Translations under genes and position numbers: made by a program
Origin: Anaerolineae bacterium
GTDB taxonomy: Bacteria; Chloroflexota; Anaerolineae; Aggregatilineales; Phototrophicaceae
Length of the DNA stretch: 35,724 bases
Assembly: GCA_022826865.1 (NCBI GenBank)
Contig: JAJDUC010000129.1
Coordinates: forward strand, 1 to 35,724
Direction of reading: 5' to 3'
Shown: one piece after another, positions 25,519 through 33,592 of the stretch
Layout: each line of letters begins with the position of its first letter
How positions within the stretch are numbered: position 1 is the stretch's first letter
The notes under the pieces: model-generated
Seen by the model: the letters and a program-made list of their open reading frames with translations, nothing else
The model's database searches: none
What the model was told of the DNA's origin: nothing

Positions 25519-26685
25519 ATGGTGGACTACAGCCCCCAACCAGAACATAAATTCACATTCGGCTTGTGGACGGTCGGCAATATCGGGCGCGACCCCTTCG
25601 GCGAGCCGACCCGCGCGCCCATCTCGCCGGTCGCGATCGTGCGCATGTTGGCGGAAGTCGGCGCCTGGGGCGTCAACCTGCACGACAATGACCTCGTGCC
25701 CATCGACGCCAGTCCGGCCGAGCGCGACAAGATCGTGGCCGATTTCAAGCGGGCGATGGCGGAAACCGGCATCGTCTGCCCGATGGCGACCACCAACCTC
25801 TTCGCCGACCCTGCTTTCAAAGACGGCGCTTTCACCAGCAACGACCCCGCCGTGCGCGCCTATGCCCTGCAGAAGACCATGAGTTCCATGGACCTGGGGG
25901 CGGAGCTCGGCGCCACAGTCTATGTCTTCTGGGGCGGCCGCGAGGGCGCCGAAAGCGACAGCGCCAAGAACCCGGCCGACGGCGTCAAGCGCATGCGCGA
26001 TGCGATGAATTTCCTCTGCGAGTATTCGAAAGACCAGGATTACGGTTATCGTTTCGCGCTGGAGCCCAAACCCAACGAGCCGCGCAGCGACATGTATTTT
26101 CCCACTGTCGGCAGCATGCTCGGCTTCATCGCCACGCTGGACGATCCGGGCATGGTCGGCGTGAATCCCGAAGTCGCGCATGAACACATGGCGGGCTTGA
26201 ATTTCTTGCATGCGGTGGCGCAAGCCTGGGAAGCGGGCAAGCTCTTCCATATCGATCTGAATGACCAGATGTTCGGGCGCTACGATCAGGACTTTCGCTT
26301 CGGCAGCATGATGATCAAACAGAACTTCCACCTGGTGCGCTTCCTGGAAGATGTGGGTTATGACGGCAGCCGCCACTTTGACGCCCACGCTTACCGCAGC
26401 TCACAGTACGAGGATGTCAAAGAATTCGCCCGCGGCTGCATGCGCTCCTATCTCGTTTTCAAAGAGAAAGCGGCGCAGTACAACGCCGATGCCGAGATCC
26501 AGGCGCTGCTGGCGGAAATCAATGCCGATGACGGCAGCTATGCCTACCTCGGCGCTGGCTACAGCCGCGAATCCGCCGACCGGCTCAAAGCGACCGCATT
26601 CGACCGCGTCGGCCTGGGCGCGCGCAACCTGCCCTACGAACGGCTGGATCAACTGACCTTCGATGTTCTGATGGGTGTGCGCTAA
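25519..26685 (+). CDS. xylA: Xylose isomerase, class I
   Basis: A 388-residue TIM-barrel enzyme converting D-xylose to D-xylulose. It opens like Streptomyces-type enzymes ([21 protein letters not shown]) and has LHDNDLVP with the catalytic His, [11 protein letters not shown], the metal Glu in [10 protein letters not shown], and HIDLNDQ with metal Asp residues. The short length and motifs mark the class I (actinobacterial) type, common in Chloroflexota. The frame opens with TTG at 25513, but ATG at 25519 has AAAGGA 8 bases upstream and is preferred. xylB follows after a 161-bp gap with two repeats. Confidence 0.96.
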   Translation: MVDYSPQPEHKFTFGLWTVGNIGRDPFGEPTRAPISPVAIVRMLAEVGAWGVNLHDNDLVPIDASPAERDKIVADFKRAMAETGIVCPMATTNLFADPAFKDGAFTSNDPAVRAYALQKTMSSMDLGAELGATVYVFWGGREGAESDSAKNPADGVKRMRDAMNFLCEYSKDQDYGYRFALEPKPNEPRSDMYFPTVGSMLGFIATLDDPGMVGVNPEVAHEHMAGLNFLHAVAQAWEAGKLFHIDLNDQMFGRYDQDFRFGSMMIKQNFHLVRFLEDVGYDGSRHFDAHAYRSSQYEDVKEFARGCMRSYLVFKEKAAQYNADAEIQALLAEINADDGSYAYLGAGYSRESADRLKATAFDRVGLGARNLPYERLDQLTFDVLMGVR

Positions 26686-26692
26686 GAAAATA

Positions 26693-26757
26693 CCCCCACC
26701 CTAAATCCCTCCCCGGCGGGTCAGTGTCTACGCGACCCCATAAAGAGGGAGGGACTT
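26693..26757. repeat. GC-rich inverted element between xylA and xylB
   Basis: A C-rich head (CCCCCACCCTAAATCCCTCCCC) is matched by GAGGGAGGG near 26747-26755, about 36 bases apart. It resembles the element at 15557-15600 and appears to be a dispersed intergenic repeat. Confidence 0.45.
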
Positions 26758-26774
26758 TGACACCTCAGGACTTC

Positions 26775-26800
26775 GGGCGACTCACCGAGTCGCCCCTACA
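26775..26800 (-). repeat. Palindromic element, inverted copy
   Basis: GGGCGACTC (26775-26783), loop ACC and GAGTCGCCC (26787-26795) make a perfect 9-bp stem. It is followed by CTACA, the complement of the TGTAG head seen in the other copies, so this copy lies in the opposite orientation. It is 47 bases before xylB. Confidence 0.7.
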
Positions 26801-26846
26801 TCTGAAGCCCAGATATGGCGCGCAGGCAATTTCGAAAGGACACATT

Positions 26847-28331
26847 ATGCCCTACTTGATGGGACTGGACATCAGCACGACCGGCGCCAAGGCGCTGATC
26901 ATCGACGGCGGCGGCGCTGTCATCGCCGTCGCCAACACGCCGCAGCCGATCAGCCAGCCCAAGCCGCTCTGGAGCGAGCAGAATCCCGCCGATTGGTGGG
27001 ATGGCATCAGCGCCAGCATTCGCGCGGCGCTGGCGGAATCCGGTCTGAAGGGCGCCGACATCAGCGCCATCGGCTTGACCGGGCAGATGCACGGCTTGGT
27101 CTTGTTGGATGAGACGGGCGAGGCGCTGCGGCCCTCTATCCTTTGGAACGACCAACGCACTGGCGCGCAATGCGATGAGATGACGGAGCGCGTTGGGGCG
27201 CGGCGGCTAATCGAATTGACCGGCAACCCGGCCGTCACCGGTTTCACCGCGCCGAAAATCCTCTGGGTGCGCGATAATGAACCCGATGTCTATGCCCGCG
27301 CGCGCCAGGTCCTGTTGCCCAAAGATTACATACGCTTCAAATTGACCGATGTCTACGCGACGGATTTGGCCGGCGCCTCGGGCACTTCGCTGCTCAATGT
27401 CGCCGAGCGCGCCTGGTCAGCCGAGGTTATGGGGGCGCTTGAGATTCCGGCCGAATGGATGCCGCCGGCGCATGAAGGCACGGCGATCACCTCGACCATC
27501 AGCGCAGCCGGCGCGGCGGCGACCGGTTTACAAGTTGGCACGCCGGTTGTTGGCGGCGGCGGCGATCAAGCGGCGGGCGCGATTGGCATGGGCTGCGTGA
27601 CTCCGGACAAAATCGGCGTCACCGTCGGCACATCCGGCGTCGTCTTCGCGCCGCTCAGCCGCTACGCTTACGAGAACGAGGGCCGATTGCACGCCTTCTG
27701 CCATGCCGTGCCAGACACCTGGCATTTCATGGGCGTCATGCTAAGCGCCGCCGGCAGTCTGCAGTGGTACAAAGATACCTTCGCTGCGGAAATGGACTTT
27801 GACGCCCTGCTGGCGGAGGCGGCTGAAGCGCCCGCCGGCAGCGAGGGCTTATTCTTCCTGCCTTATCTCACGGGCGAGCGCAGTCCCCATCCCGATCCAC
27901 TGGCGCGGGGCGCGTTCATCGGCATGACCAGCCGCCACAGCCGCGGCCACATGACGCGCGCCGTGCTTGAAGGCGTTGCCTTCGGCTTGAAAGATTCTTT
28001 CACGCTAATCGCGCAAGCGGGTTTGCCCGATCAATTCGAGGCGCGCATCAGCGGCGGCGGCGCCAAAAGCCCGGTCTGGCAAGGGATTATTGCCGATGTG
28101 CTGGGGGCGCCTTTGGTCAATATCAATACGACTGAGGGCGGCGCATTCGGCGCGGCGATTCTGGCATCAGTCGCGGCCGGCCTGTTTGATGACGCGGCAG
28201 CGGCTTGCGACGCGATGATCCAGACGGCCGAAGAAGTCGCCGTTGGCGCGGATGTCGACCTTTACGCCGAACGCTATGAAATATACCGCTCGCTGTATCC
28301 GGCGCTGCAGGCGACCTTCGCGCGGCTTTAA
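26847..28331 (+). CDS. xylB: Xylulokinase (FGGY family)
   Basis: A 494-residue sugar kinase that phosphorylates D-xylulose with ATP. The N-terminal FGGY domain begins MGLDISTTGAKALIID, and GLTGQMHGLVLLDE and RPSILWNDQRTG carry substrate-site residues. The C-terminal domain has VGGGGDQAAGAIG, TVGTSGVVFAP, YLTGERSPHPDP and ISGGGAKSPVWQGIIADVLG. The upstream 41 codons of the open frame are translated repeat; ATG at 26847 has GAAAGGA 6 bases upstream. Pairing with xylA supports xylulokinase over ribulokinase, the other FGGY candidate for the ara genes. Confidence 0.94.
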   Translation: MPYLMGLDISTTGAKALIIDGGGAVIAVANTPQPISQPKPLWSEQNPADWWDGISASIRAALAESGLKGADISAIGLTGQMHGLVLLDETGEALRPSILWNDQRTGAQCDEMTERVGARRLIELTGNPAVTGFTAPKILWVRDNEPDVYARARQVLLPKDYIRFKLTDVYATDLAGASGTSLLNVAERAWSAEVMGALEIPAEWMPPAHEGTAITSTISAAGAAATGLQVGTPVVGGGGDQAAGAIGMGCVTPDKIGVTVGTSGVVFAPLSRYAYENEGRLHAFCHAVPDTWHFMGVMLSAAGSLQWYKDTFAAEMDFDALLAEAAEAPAGSEGLFFLPYLTGERSPHPDPLARGAFIGMTSRHSRGHMTRAVLEGVAFGLKDSFTLIAQAGLPDQFEARISGGGAKSPVWQGIIADVLGAPLVNINTTEGGAFGAAILASVAAGLFDDAAAACDAMIQTAEEVAVGADVDLYAERYEIYRSLYPALQATFARL

Positions 28332-28344
28332 CCGGCAGCGCCGG
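28332..28344. terminator. Small hairpin between convergent xylB and TIM-barrel genes
   Basis: CCGGC-AGC-GCCGG, a 5-bp stem in the 20-bp space between two convergent stops. It is short and lacks a T-run. Confidence 0.2.
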
Positions 28345-28351
28345 CATACGC

Positions 28352-29182
28352 TTAGCGCTCGTCGATGCCCACTTCCGCCATCAGTTTGCGCAGCGCGCCA
28401 AGCGCCTGCGCCATGCCGTCCTCGCCGCTGAATCCGCTGGAGTGCCGCGCCTCCAGCAGATGCGGCTCCAACGACAGAACACCGGTATAGCCGCTCGCTT
28501 GCAGGCGCGCCAGCAGTTCCTTAACCTGCCCATCACCAGCGCCGGCGACGGTCACGGAATTGTCCGCCAGTCGAGCGTCCTTGATGTGGATGTAGCCGAT
28601 AAACGCGCCCAGGTCGTCCCAGAAGGCATCGACATGGGCGGCGGCGCCGCACTGCACAAAATTGGCCGGGTCCCAGATGAATCGAAAATGGGGCGACGCA
28701 ATCGCGCGCATGATCTCCAGGCAGTTTTCCGGCACATCGCCCACGACGCCCTTTTCATTTTCCAGCAGCAGCAACAGGTCGTTTTCGGCGGCGATCTCAG
28801 TCAGTACGCCTAGGCGTTCAATCGACGCCGTCATGGCCGCGCCATCGTTTTCCCCGGCCGGGTAGAAGCTGAAGATCCGAATATTGCGCGTGCCGAGAAG
28901 ATGGGCGATATCGCCGATCCGCTTCAGGCGTTCGCTCTCGATAGCGATCGGCTCCTCAATCGGCGACTTGCCAATCGGGCTGCCCATGCACGAAACGGCG
29001 ATCTCATAAGCCGCGCAAAGCTGGTTGATTCGCGCGCAGTGTTCAGCGCTGAACTGCGAGCAATTGATGCCCCAGGCAGCGCGCAGATCCAGCAACGGGA
29101 TGCGCAGGCGCTGCAGCGCAATCAACTGTTCTTCAAAGTCGACTGCGACTTCGTCGCCAAAGGCGCTGATTCGCATGGACAT
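28352..29182 (-). CDS. Sugar phosphate isomerase/epimerase (TIM barrel)
   Basis: A 276-residue member of the xylose isomerase-like barrel family, clearly different from the protein at 14668. Likely metal ligands are Glu in LLLENEKGV, Asp in FIWDPANFVQCG, His in YIHIKDARL and Glu in LSLEPHLLEA. The substrate is unknown. The start at 29182 is preceded by GGAAGGAAAG. It is the last gene of the minus-strand unit that includes the sulfatase, dehydrogenase and three tandem membrane proteins, with a 73-bp gap to the sulfatase. Confidence 0.87.
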   Translation of the reverse strand: MSMRISAFGDEVAVDFEEQLIALQRLRIPLLDLRAAWGINCSQFSAEHCARINQLCAAYEIAVSCMGSPIGKSPIEEPIAIESERLKRIGDIAHLLGTRNIRIFSFYPAGENDGAAMTASIERLGVLTEIAAENDLLLLLENEKGVVGDVPENCLEIMRAIASPHFRFIWDPANFVQCGAAAHVDAFWDDLGAFIGYIHIKDARLADNSVTVAGAGDGQVKELLARLQASGYTGVLSLEPHLLEARHSSGFSGEDGMAQALGALRKLMAEVGIDER

Positions 29183-29255
29183 AATGCTATTCTTTCCTTC
29201 CTTGCCGGGCGGATCGGCGGGATTGTAGCATATAGTCGCGGTCGATTCCGATGGC

Positions 29256-30740
29256 TTAATCCGGGAAGTAACCCGGCCCCAGCTCGCGCAGCAACGTCGT
29301 CAAATGCGGCGGATCCTGAAAGAGCAAGCCATCATCTCCACCAGCTTGTGGAAAGGTCGGCGCTTCGTACTCGCGCCATTCCCCTGCGCTGACGGCTTTG
29401 TCGTACCCGTCGCGTTCGAAGCGTTCGATGAGCCGGCGCCGCATCGAGCGCAGCCGCCCGGCATAGCGCGGATTGCCCGACCAGTCCTTCGTTTCCTGCG
29501 GGTCCAATTGCAGGTCGATAAGCCATTCCTTTTGATCGGCGGCCGAATAGATGTATTTTAGATCCTGCCCCGCGGCCATATAGAGGCCGGCGCGGCCCTC
29601 GCTGAACTGGCTGAAGACAACTTCCCGGCTAGAAGCCCCGGCGGCGATTTCGATCAGGTTTTGCCCCTCGCGGGAGGGCGCCGCTTCGTCGACGCCCGCG
29701 GTCGCGGCGAAGGTCGGGAAGAGATCGAGCAGGCTGACGGGCCTTTCAACGCGGGCGCCCGCGGCGACAGCGCCGGGCGCCCGAACGATCATGGGCGCCT
29801 TCACCGCCGGGTTGAGCATCGTGCGTTTTCCCACGCTGCCATAATCGCCCAGCATCTCGCCATGATCGGATGTGAATACGATCAGCGTGTTGTCAAGCTC
29901 ATCGCCCAGCGCTTCAAGGATGCGACCGAGGTTGAAGTCGATGAAAGAGATGCAGGCGTAATACATCGCCTTGATCGTGCGGAATAGCATCTCGTCATAA
30001 CCCTTGTCGCGGTATTTGTATCGGTTTTGGTTGTGATTCCAATAGCTTAGAAGACGCTTGTAACCTTCGGGACGATGCGGCGGCAGCATGTCGGCGGCGC
30101 GATAAAGCTTGTTCCAGGGGCTGGGCGCTTCAAATGGCGGATGCGGCTTGATGAAACTTGTCCAGAGGAAGAAGGGGCGCGCGCGATCGCGCCGCGCCAA
30201 GAAGTTGATGGCGCGGTCCGCTACCCAGGCGCTGTGATGATGCCGCGCCGGCAGTTGCGACGGCTGCGGAATATAATACATCTCGCTGCGCATGCCCTGC
30301 GGTTCCAGCACATGACCGAAGCCATTTTCACTAAGGTAGTCATGAAAGTCGTTCCTGCTGTTTGGGGCGCGGGCGCCCTCCTCCGATATATCGCGGCTGT
30401 CAAAGCCCCACATGGCGTCCACCTGCGGGTTGAAGTGCATTTTGGCGATGCCATGGGTCTGATATCCGCCATCCTGCAAAACTTCCATGACGCTCCGCAA
30501 ACCGAGCGGCGATGCGTTGTTGGAGGCACAGCCGTTGAGATGAGGCGGGACGCCCGTGATGGCCGCGCTGCGCGCGGCGACGCAGACGGGCGACGGCGTA
30601 TAACAGTTGCTGAAGGCGGCGCCGGACGCCACAAGTGAATCGAGAACCGGCGTGCGAATGGCGCGATTGCCCAAAGCGCCAATGGTATCGCTGCGCTGCT
30701 GATCGGTCATCACAAACAAGATGTTAGGTCTGCCGCTCAT
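29256..30740 (-). CDS. Cys-type sulfatase
   Basis: A 494-residue sulfatase. PNILFVMTDQQRSDT at residues 5-19 holds the first metal Asp; C53-V-A-A-R57 is the C-x-A-x-R formylglycine motif; FTSDHGEMLGDYG supplies further metal ligands; GKR follows as the substrate-side Lys. No signal peptide is visible. An alternative GTG at 30776 overlaps the dehydrogenase stop (GTGA) but has no ribosome site, whereas ATG at 30740 has GAGGGGAAAG. No formylglycine-generating enzyme or anaerobic maturase is encoded in the window, so activation must come from elsewhere. The substrate is not predictable; it shares the unit with a dehydrogenase and TIM-barrel isomerase, consistent with breakdown of a sulfated sugar. 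Confidence 0.92.
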   Translation of the reverse strand: MSGRPNILFVMTDQQRSDTIGALGNRAIRTPVLDSLVASGAAFSNCYTPSPVCVAARSAAITGVPPHLNGCASNNASPLGLRSVMEVLQDGGYQTHGIAKMHFNPQVDAMWGFDSRDISEEGARAPNSRNDFHDYLSENGFGHVLEPQGMRSEMYYIPQPSQLPARHHHSAWVADRAINFLARRDRARPFFLWTSFIKPHPPFEAPSPWNKLYRAADMLPPHRPEGYKRLLSYWNHNQNRYKYRDKGYDEMLFRTIKAMYYACISFIDFNLGRILEALGDELDNTLIVFTSDHGEMLGDYGSVGKRTMLNPAVKAPMIVRAPGAVAAGARVERPVSLLDLFPTFAATAGVDEAAPSREGQNLIEIAAGASSREVVFSQFSEGRAGLYMAAGQDLKYIYSAADQKEWLIDLQLDPQETKDWSGNPRYAGRLRSMRRRLIERFERDGYDKAVSAGEWREYEAPTFPQAGGDDGLLFQDPPHLTTLLRELGPGYFPD

Positions 30741-30772
30741 ATCGTCTTTCCCCTCGGTGACATTCTGCTGAT

Positions 30773-31831
30773 TCACGGCTTGTCAGCCGGCCCGACCTGC
30801 ATGACCACCTTGCCGAAGTGATCGTGCTCTTCCAGGATGCGGTGCCCTTCGCGAATCGCTGTCAGCGGCAGCACACGGTCGATCACTGGTCGCAAGACAC
30901 CTTGGTTCGCCAGATCCAGCGCCAGGCAAACCTCGTTGTAGGTCGCGCCATTGGCGCCCAGAATTCGCAGTTGTCGGTGGTAAATCTGCGGAATGGCCAA
31001 GTCCAACTGCGCGCCCGAATGCGAGCCGCAGACCACCAGGCGCCCGTTTCGCGCTAATGTGCGCAGAGAATCCGCCCAGGTTCGCGCGCCGACCAGGTCC
31101 TGCGCGACATCGACGCCGCGGCCGCCGGTGAATGCGATAACCTGCCGCACCCAGTCCTCATCGTGATAGTTGACCACATGGTCGGCGCCCAATTCCCGCG
31201 CCTTGTCCATTTTTTCCGCGCTTGATGTGCTGGCGATCACTTTGGCGCCGGCATGCTTGGCGATTTGAATGCCCATGGAAGCCACGCCGCCGCCCGCGCC
31301 GGGGATGAAGACCGTCTCGCCCGCCTTTAATTCAGCGACCGATATCAGCATGTGCCAGGCGGTGCCAGCGACCACGGGCAAGGCGGCCGCCTCAGTATGC
31401 GTCAGGTTATTCGGCTTGGCAATCAGGTTTTGCGCCGGCGCGATCAAGTATTCGGCCAGACCGCCGTCCATGTGCTCGCCGATGATCCTGTGCTTTGGGC
31501 AAACTGTGATCTCGCCCGCCCGGCAGAACTCGCATTCGCCGCAGGTCACCAGAGAGTAAAGCGTGACGCTGTCGCCGGCGCTCCAATCGTCAACGCGCTC
31601 GCCAAGCGCATCAATCACACCGGAGACATCAACGCCGGTCGTCAGCGGCAGGGGCACGGCGCCGAATTTGGGCCCGCGCCTGATGCCGACATCCAGCCAA
31701 TTCAGAGCGCAGGCATGCACCCTAATCCGCGCTTCCGTGGCAGAAGGTTGGGGAATAGGCGCCTGCTCCAGCCGCAGCACATCACGATCGCCATGTTCGT
31801 GGAAACGCGCCGCCAACATCGTCCTTGTCAT
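30773..31831 (-). CDS. Zinc-binding MDR dehydrogenase, quinone-oxidoreductase-like
   Basis: A 352-residue medium-chain dehydrogenase/reductase. The structural zinc lobe CGECEFCRAGEITVC (four Cys) is present. The catalytic zinc site is altered: the usual GHE is replaced by TTGVDVSG, and the first Cys region reads ACALNWLDVGIRRG, as in quinone-oxidoreductase-like members. The NADPH fold is GAGGGVASMGIQIAKHAG and later STSSAEKMDKARELGADHV. It would reduce or oxidise a carbonyl, enone or alcohol with a nicotinamide cofactor. The start has AAGGAGG upstream. The stop lies 32 bases before the sulfatase ATG and 22 bases separate it from the membrane protein gene upstream, supporting one transcript. 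Confidence 0.9.
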   Translation of the reverse strand: MTRTMLAARFHEHGDRDVLRLEQAPIPQPSATEARIRVHACALNWLDVGIRRGPKFGAVPLPLTTGVDVSGVIDALGERVDDWSAGDSVTLYSLVTCGECEFCRAGEITVCPKHRIIGEHMDGGLAEYLIAPAQNLIAKPNNLTHTEAAALPVVAGTAWHMLISVAELKAGETVFIPGAGGGVASMGIQIAKHAGAKVIASTSSAEKMDKARELGADHVVNYHDEDWVRQVIAFTGGRGVDVAQDLVGARTWADSLRTLARNGRLVVCGSHSGAQLDLAIPQIYHRQLRILGANGATYNEVCLALDLANQGVLRPVIDRVLPLTAIREGHRILEEHDHFGKVVMQVGPADKP

Positions 31832-31853
31832 GCCGCCTCCTTGCGAAATATGG

Positions 31854-33521
31854 TCAATTTATGATCAAACGGCCCAATGAGACGCGAGCGTCGGGCCAGT
31901 AACGGTCCCCCCGATCGCGAGCGGGAAGCCGCTCCCGGTCTCGCGCGCGATACAAACCGGTATAAACATTGTAGGGACCCGGCAGAAGGTCCGGCGGGAG
32001 CGGAACCCTCCAGATTTCTTGATCCGCCAAGCCGGCGTACCACAGGCGCGTGGGCAAGCGCGGCCCAAGCGGCTCCTGGTCGTAGACCTGCCATTCGCCC
32101 GTCTCCACATGCTGCAAATGCAAGAACTGGATGTAGTCATCGTTGCCATCCGCGTTGCTGCGCCAGGCGACCGGGAGAGCAAGATTCTCGCCGGCCCGGG
32201 CCGACTCAGGCAATTCCAGCGCGGCAAGCGCCAAGCCTCCGTCAAAGCTCGCCAAGGGGTTGGAGGCCACCGCCGCCGCTGTTGAAGGTATGACCAGCTC
32301 CTCCAGAACCACTTGCGTCTCGCCCAAGACCGGCCGGTCACTTTCGATGACCGTCTGGCCCTCGAAACCGCCCCCCACTTCTCGCCAGGCAGTCAGCACA
32401 AGCCACATGGCGCGATTCACCGGCAGCGGACGAGGATACCGCAGCTCGATAGTTTGCCGATACTGGCGCTCATATCTGAGGCCGAACTGCCAGAACTTGC
32501 GATGCCGAGCAAGCCGCTCGTCTTTTCCCGCCAAGGACCCGCCTTCGGCCTGGTCGATCAAATGAATGGAAAAGCCAGCGCCCTCAGCGTCATGATATTT
32601 GGCAGTCGAGAACAGCTGCACAGTAAGGGATGTTTCGTCACGGTCCACGCGAAAGCCGTTCAATCCTGCGCCGCCCTCAAATTGAACCGATGCGGGCCGG
32701 GCCCGGAACAGAAACTGAAAGGTCGGCGCGAGCGATTGATAGGTGAGCAAGAGTACCCAGAGCAGCGGCAGGACAAGAATCGACAACTGAATGCGCCGCG
32801 CTGGCATGGGCTTGATGCTTGAAAGATGGCCGTGCATGGCGACAAGCGCCAGCCAGATGCCGAGGAACTCAAACGATTCTTCAACAACATGACTCCAAAG
32901 GCAGCCCTCATATCCAAATTGGCTGTCGCTGCCACATAATGTTTCCTGTTGAATCAAGTCTACCGGTACGGCGCCGGCGGCGCTGATGGCCAGACCGGCA
33001 ATCAGACAGATATGCCAGCGCCAGAGCGGCCGTGGCGACCGTACCAGCATAAGAAGGGTCGCCGCGACGAGCGCCGCGCCCAGCAAGGCATAATCCCGCT
33101 GCCAACCCGGAATGAGTTCGTGAAAATGGAAGAATTCGTCCCGCGCCATGTGCACAAAAACCCAGCCGATGAGGACGAAGTACAGACGGCGCCAGGCGCT
33201 TTCTTCTTTGGCGAGGAAAGCCGTCAACAGAGCAACACCGCCGACCAGGGCCAGTTGCGCAGAGGCCAAGAGCGCCGGCAAATTAAATTCTTCGCCGAGA
33301 TCCCACATCCACTTTTCATAGTCGCCCGTCGGCCTCAGTTCCAGCGCAAGCGCGATGACCAATAACTGGGCGGCAAATGGAATAGTTACCGACAACTTAA
33401 AAATCATCGAGAGGCGCGGAACCAGCCAGCGGAAACAGATCACGCCTATCGGAGCATAGAGCGCAATCAGAAAGCCGCGGACCAAGAGTTCGGAGACGAA
33501 TATGCTGTCGCCGCCTGTCAT
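31854..33521 (-). CDS. 8-TM plus beta-sandwich membrane protein, paralogue 1
   Basis: A protein of 555 residues, family not recognised. Residues 1-260 hold about eight hydrophobic segments; the loop between segments 6 and 7 has two Cys ten residues apart (CGSDSQFGYEGC), followed by VVEESFEFLGIWLAL. Segment 4 ends ARDEFFHFHEL. The remaining 290 or so residues look like two beta domains in tandem, the second ending PLGPRLPTRLWYAGLADQE...GLYRARDRERLPARD. That pattern resembles the beta domain at the C-terminus of Chloroflexota glycosyltransferase-39 proteins. The frame extends to 33578, but ATG at 33521 aligns with the start of paralogue 2; neither start has a good ribosome site. It is 22 bases before the dehydrogenase gene. 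Confidence 0.75.
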   Translation of the reverse strand: MTGGDSIFVSELLVRGFLIALYAPIGVICFRWLVPRLSMIFKLSVTIPFAAQLLVIALALELRPTGDYEKWMWDLGEEFNLPALLASAQLALVGGVALLTAFLAKEESAWRRLYFVLIGWVFVHMARDEFFHFHELIPGWQRDYALLGAALVAATLLMLVRSPRPLWRWHICLIAGLAISAAGAVPVDLIQQETLCGSDSQFGYEGCLWSHVVEESFEFLGIWLALVAMHGHLSSIKPMPARRIQLSILVLPLLWVLLLTYQSLAPTFQFLFRARPASVQFEGGAGLNGFRVDRDETSLTVQLFSTAKYHDAEGAGFSIHLIDQAEGGSLAGKDERLARHRKFWQFGLRYERQYRQTIELRYPRPLPVNRAMWLVLTAWREVGGGFEGQTVIESDRPVLGETQVVLEELVIPSTAAAVASNPLASFDGGLALAALELPESARAGENLALPVAWRSNADGNDDYIQFLHLQHVETGEWQVYDQEPLGPRLPTRLWYAGLADQEIWRVPLPPDLLPGPYNVYTGLYRARDRERLPARDRGDRYWPDARVSLGRLIIN

Positions 33522-33592
33522 GAGGGCGCCAATTTGCCTTGCCGCATTCAACCTCCCCGCTCGTCCGGGCGATGTCAATAGCTTGCCGCCGG

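Noticed and set aside
30740..30776. GTG start of the second sulfatase overlapping the dehydrogenase stop
   Set aside because: No ribosome site precedes it, whereas the ATG at 30740 has GAGGGGAAAG and starts directly before the sulfatase fold.
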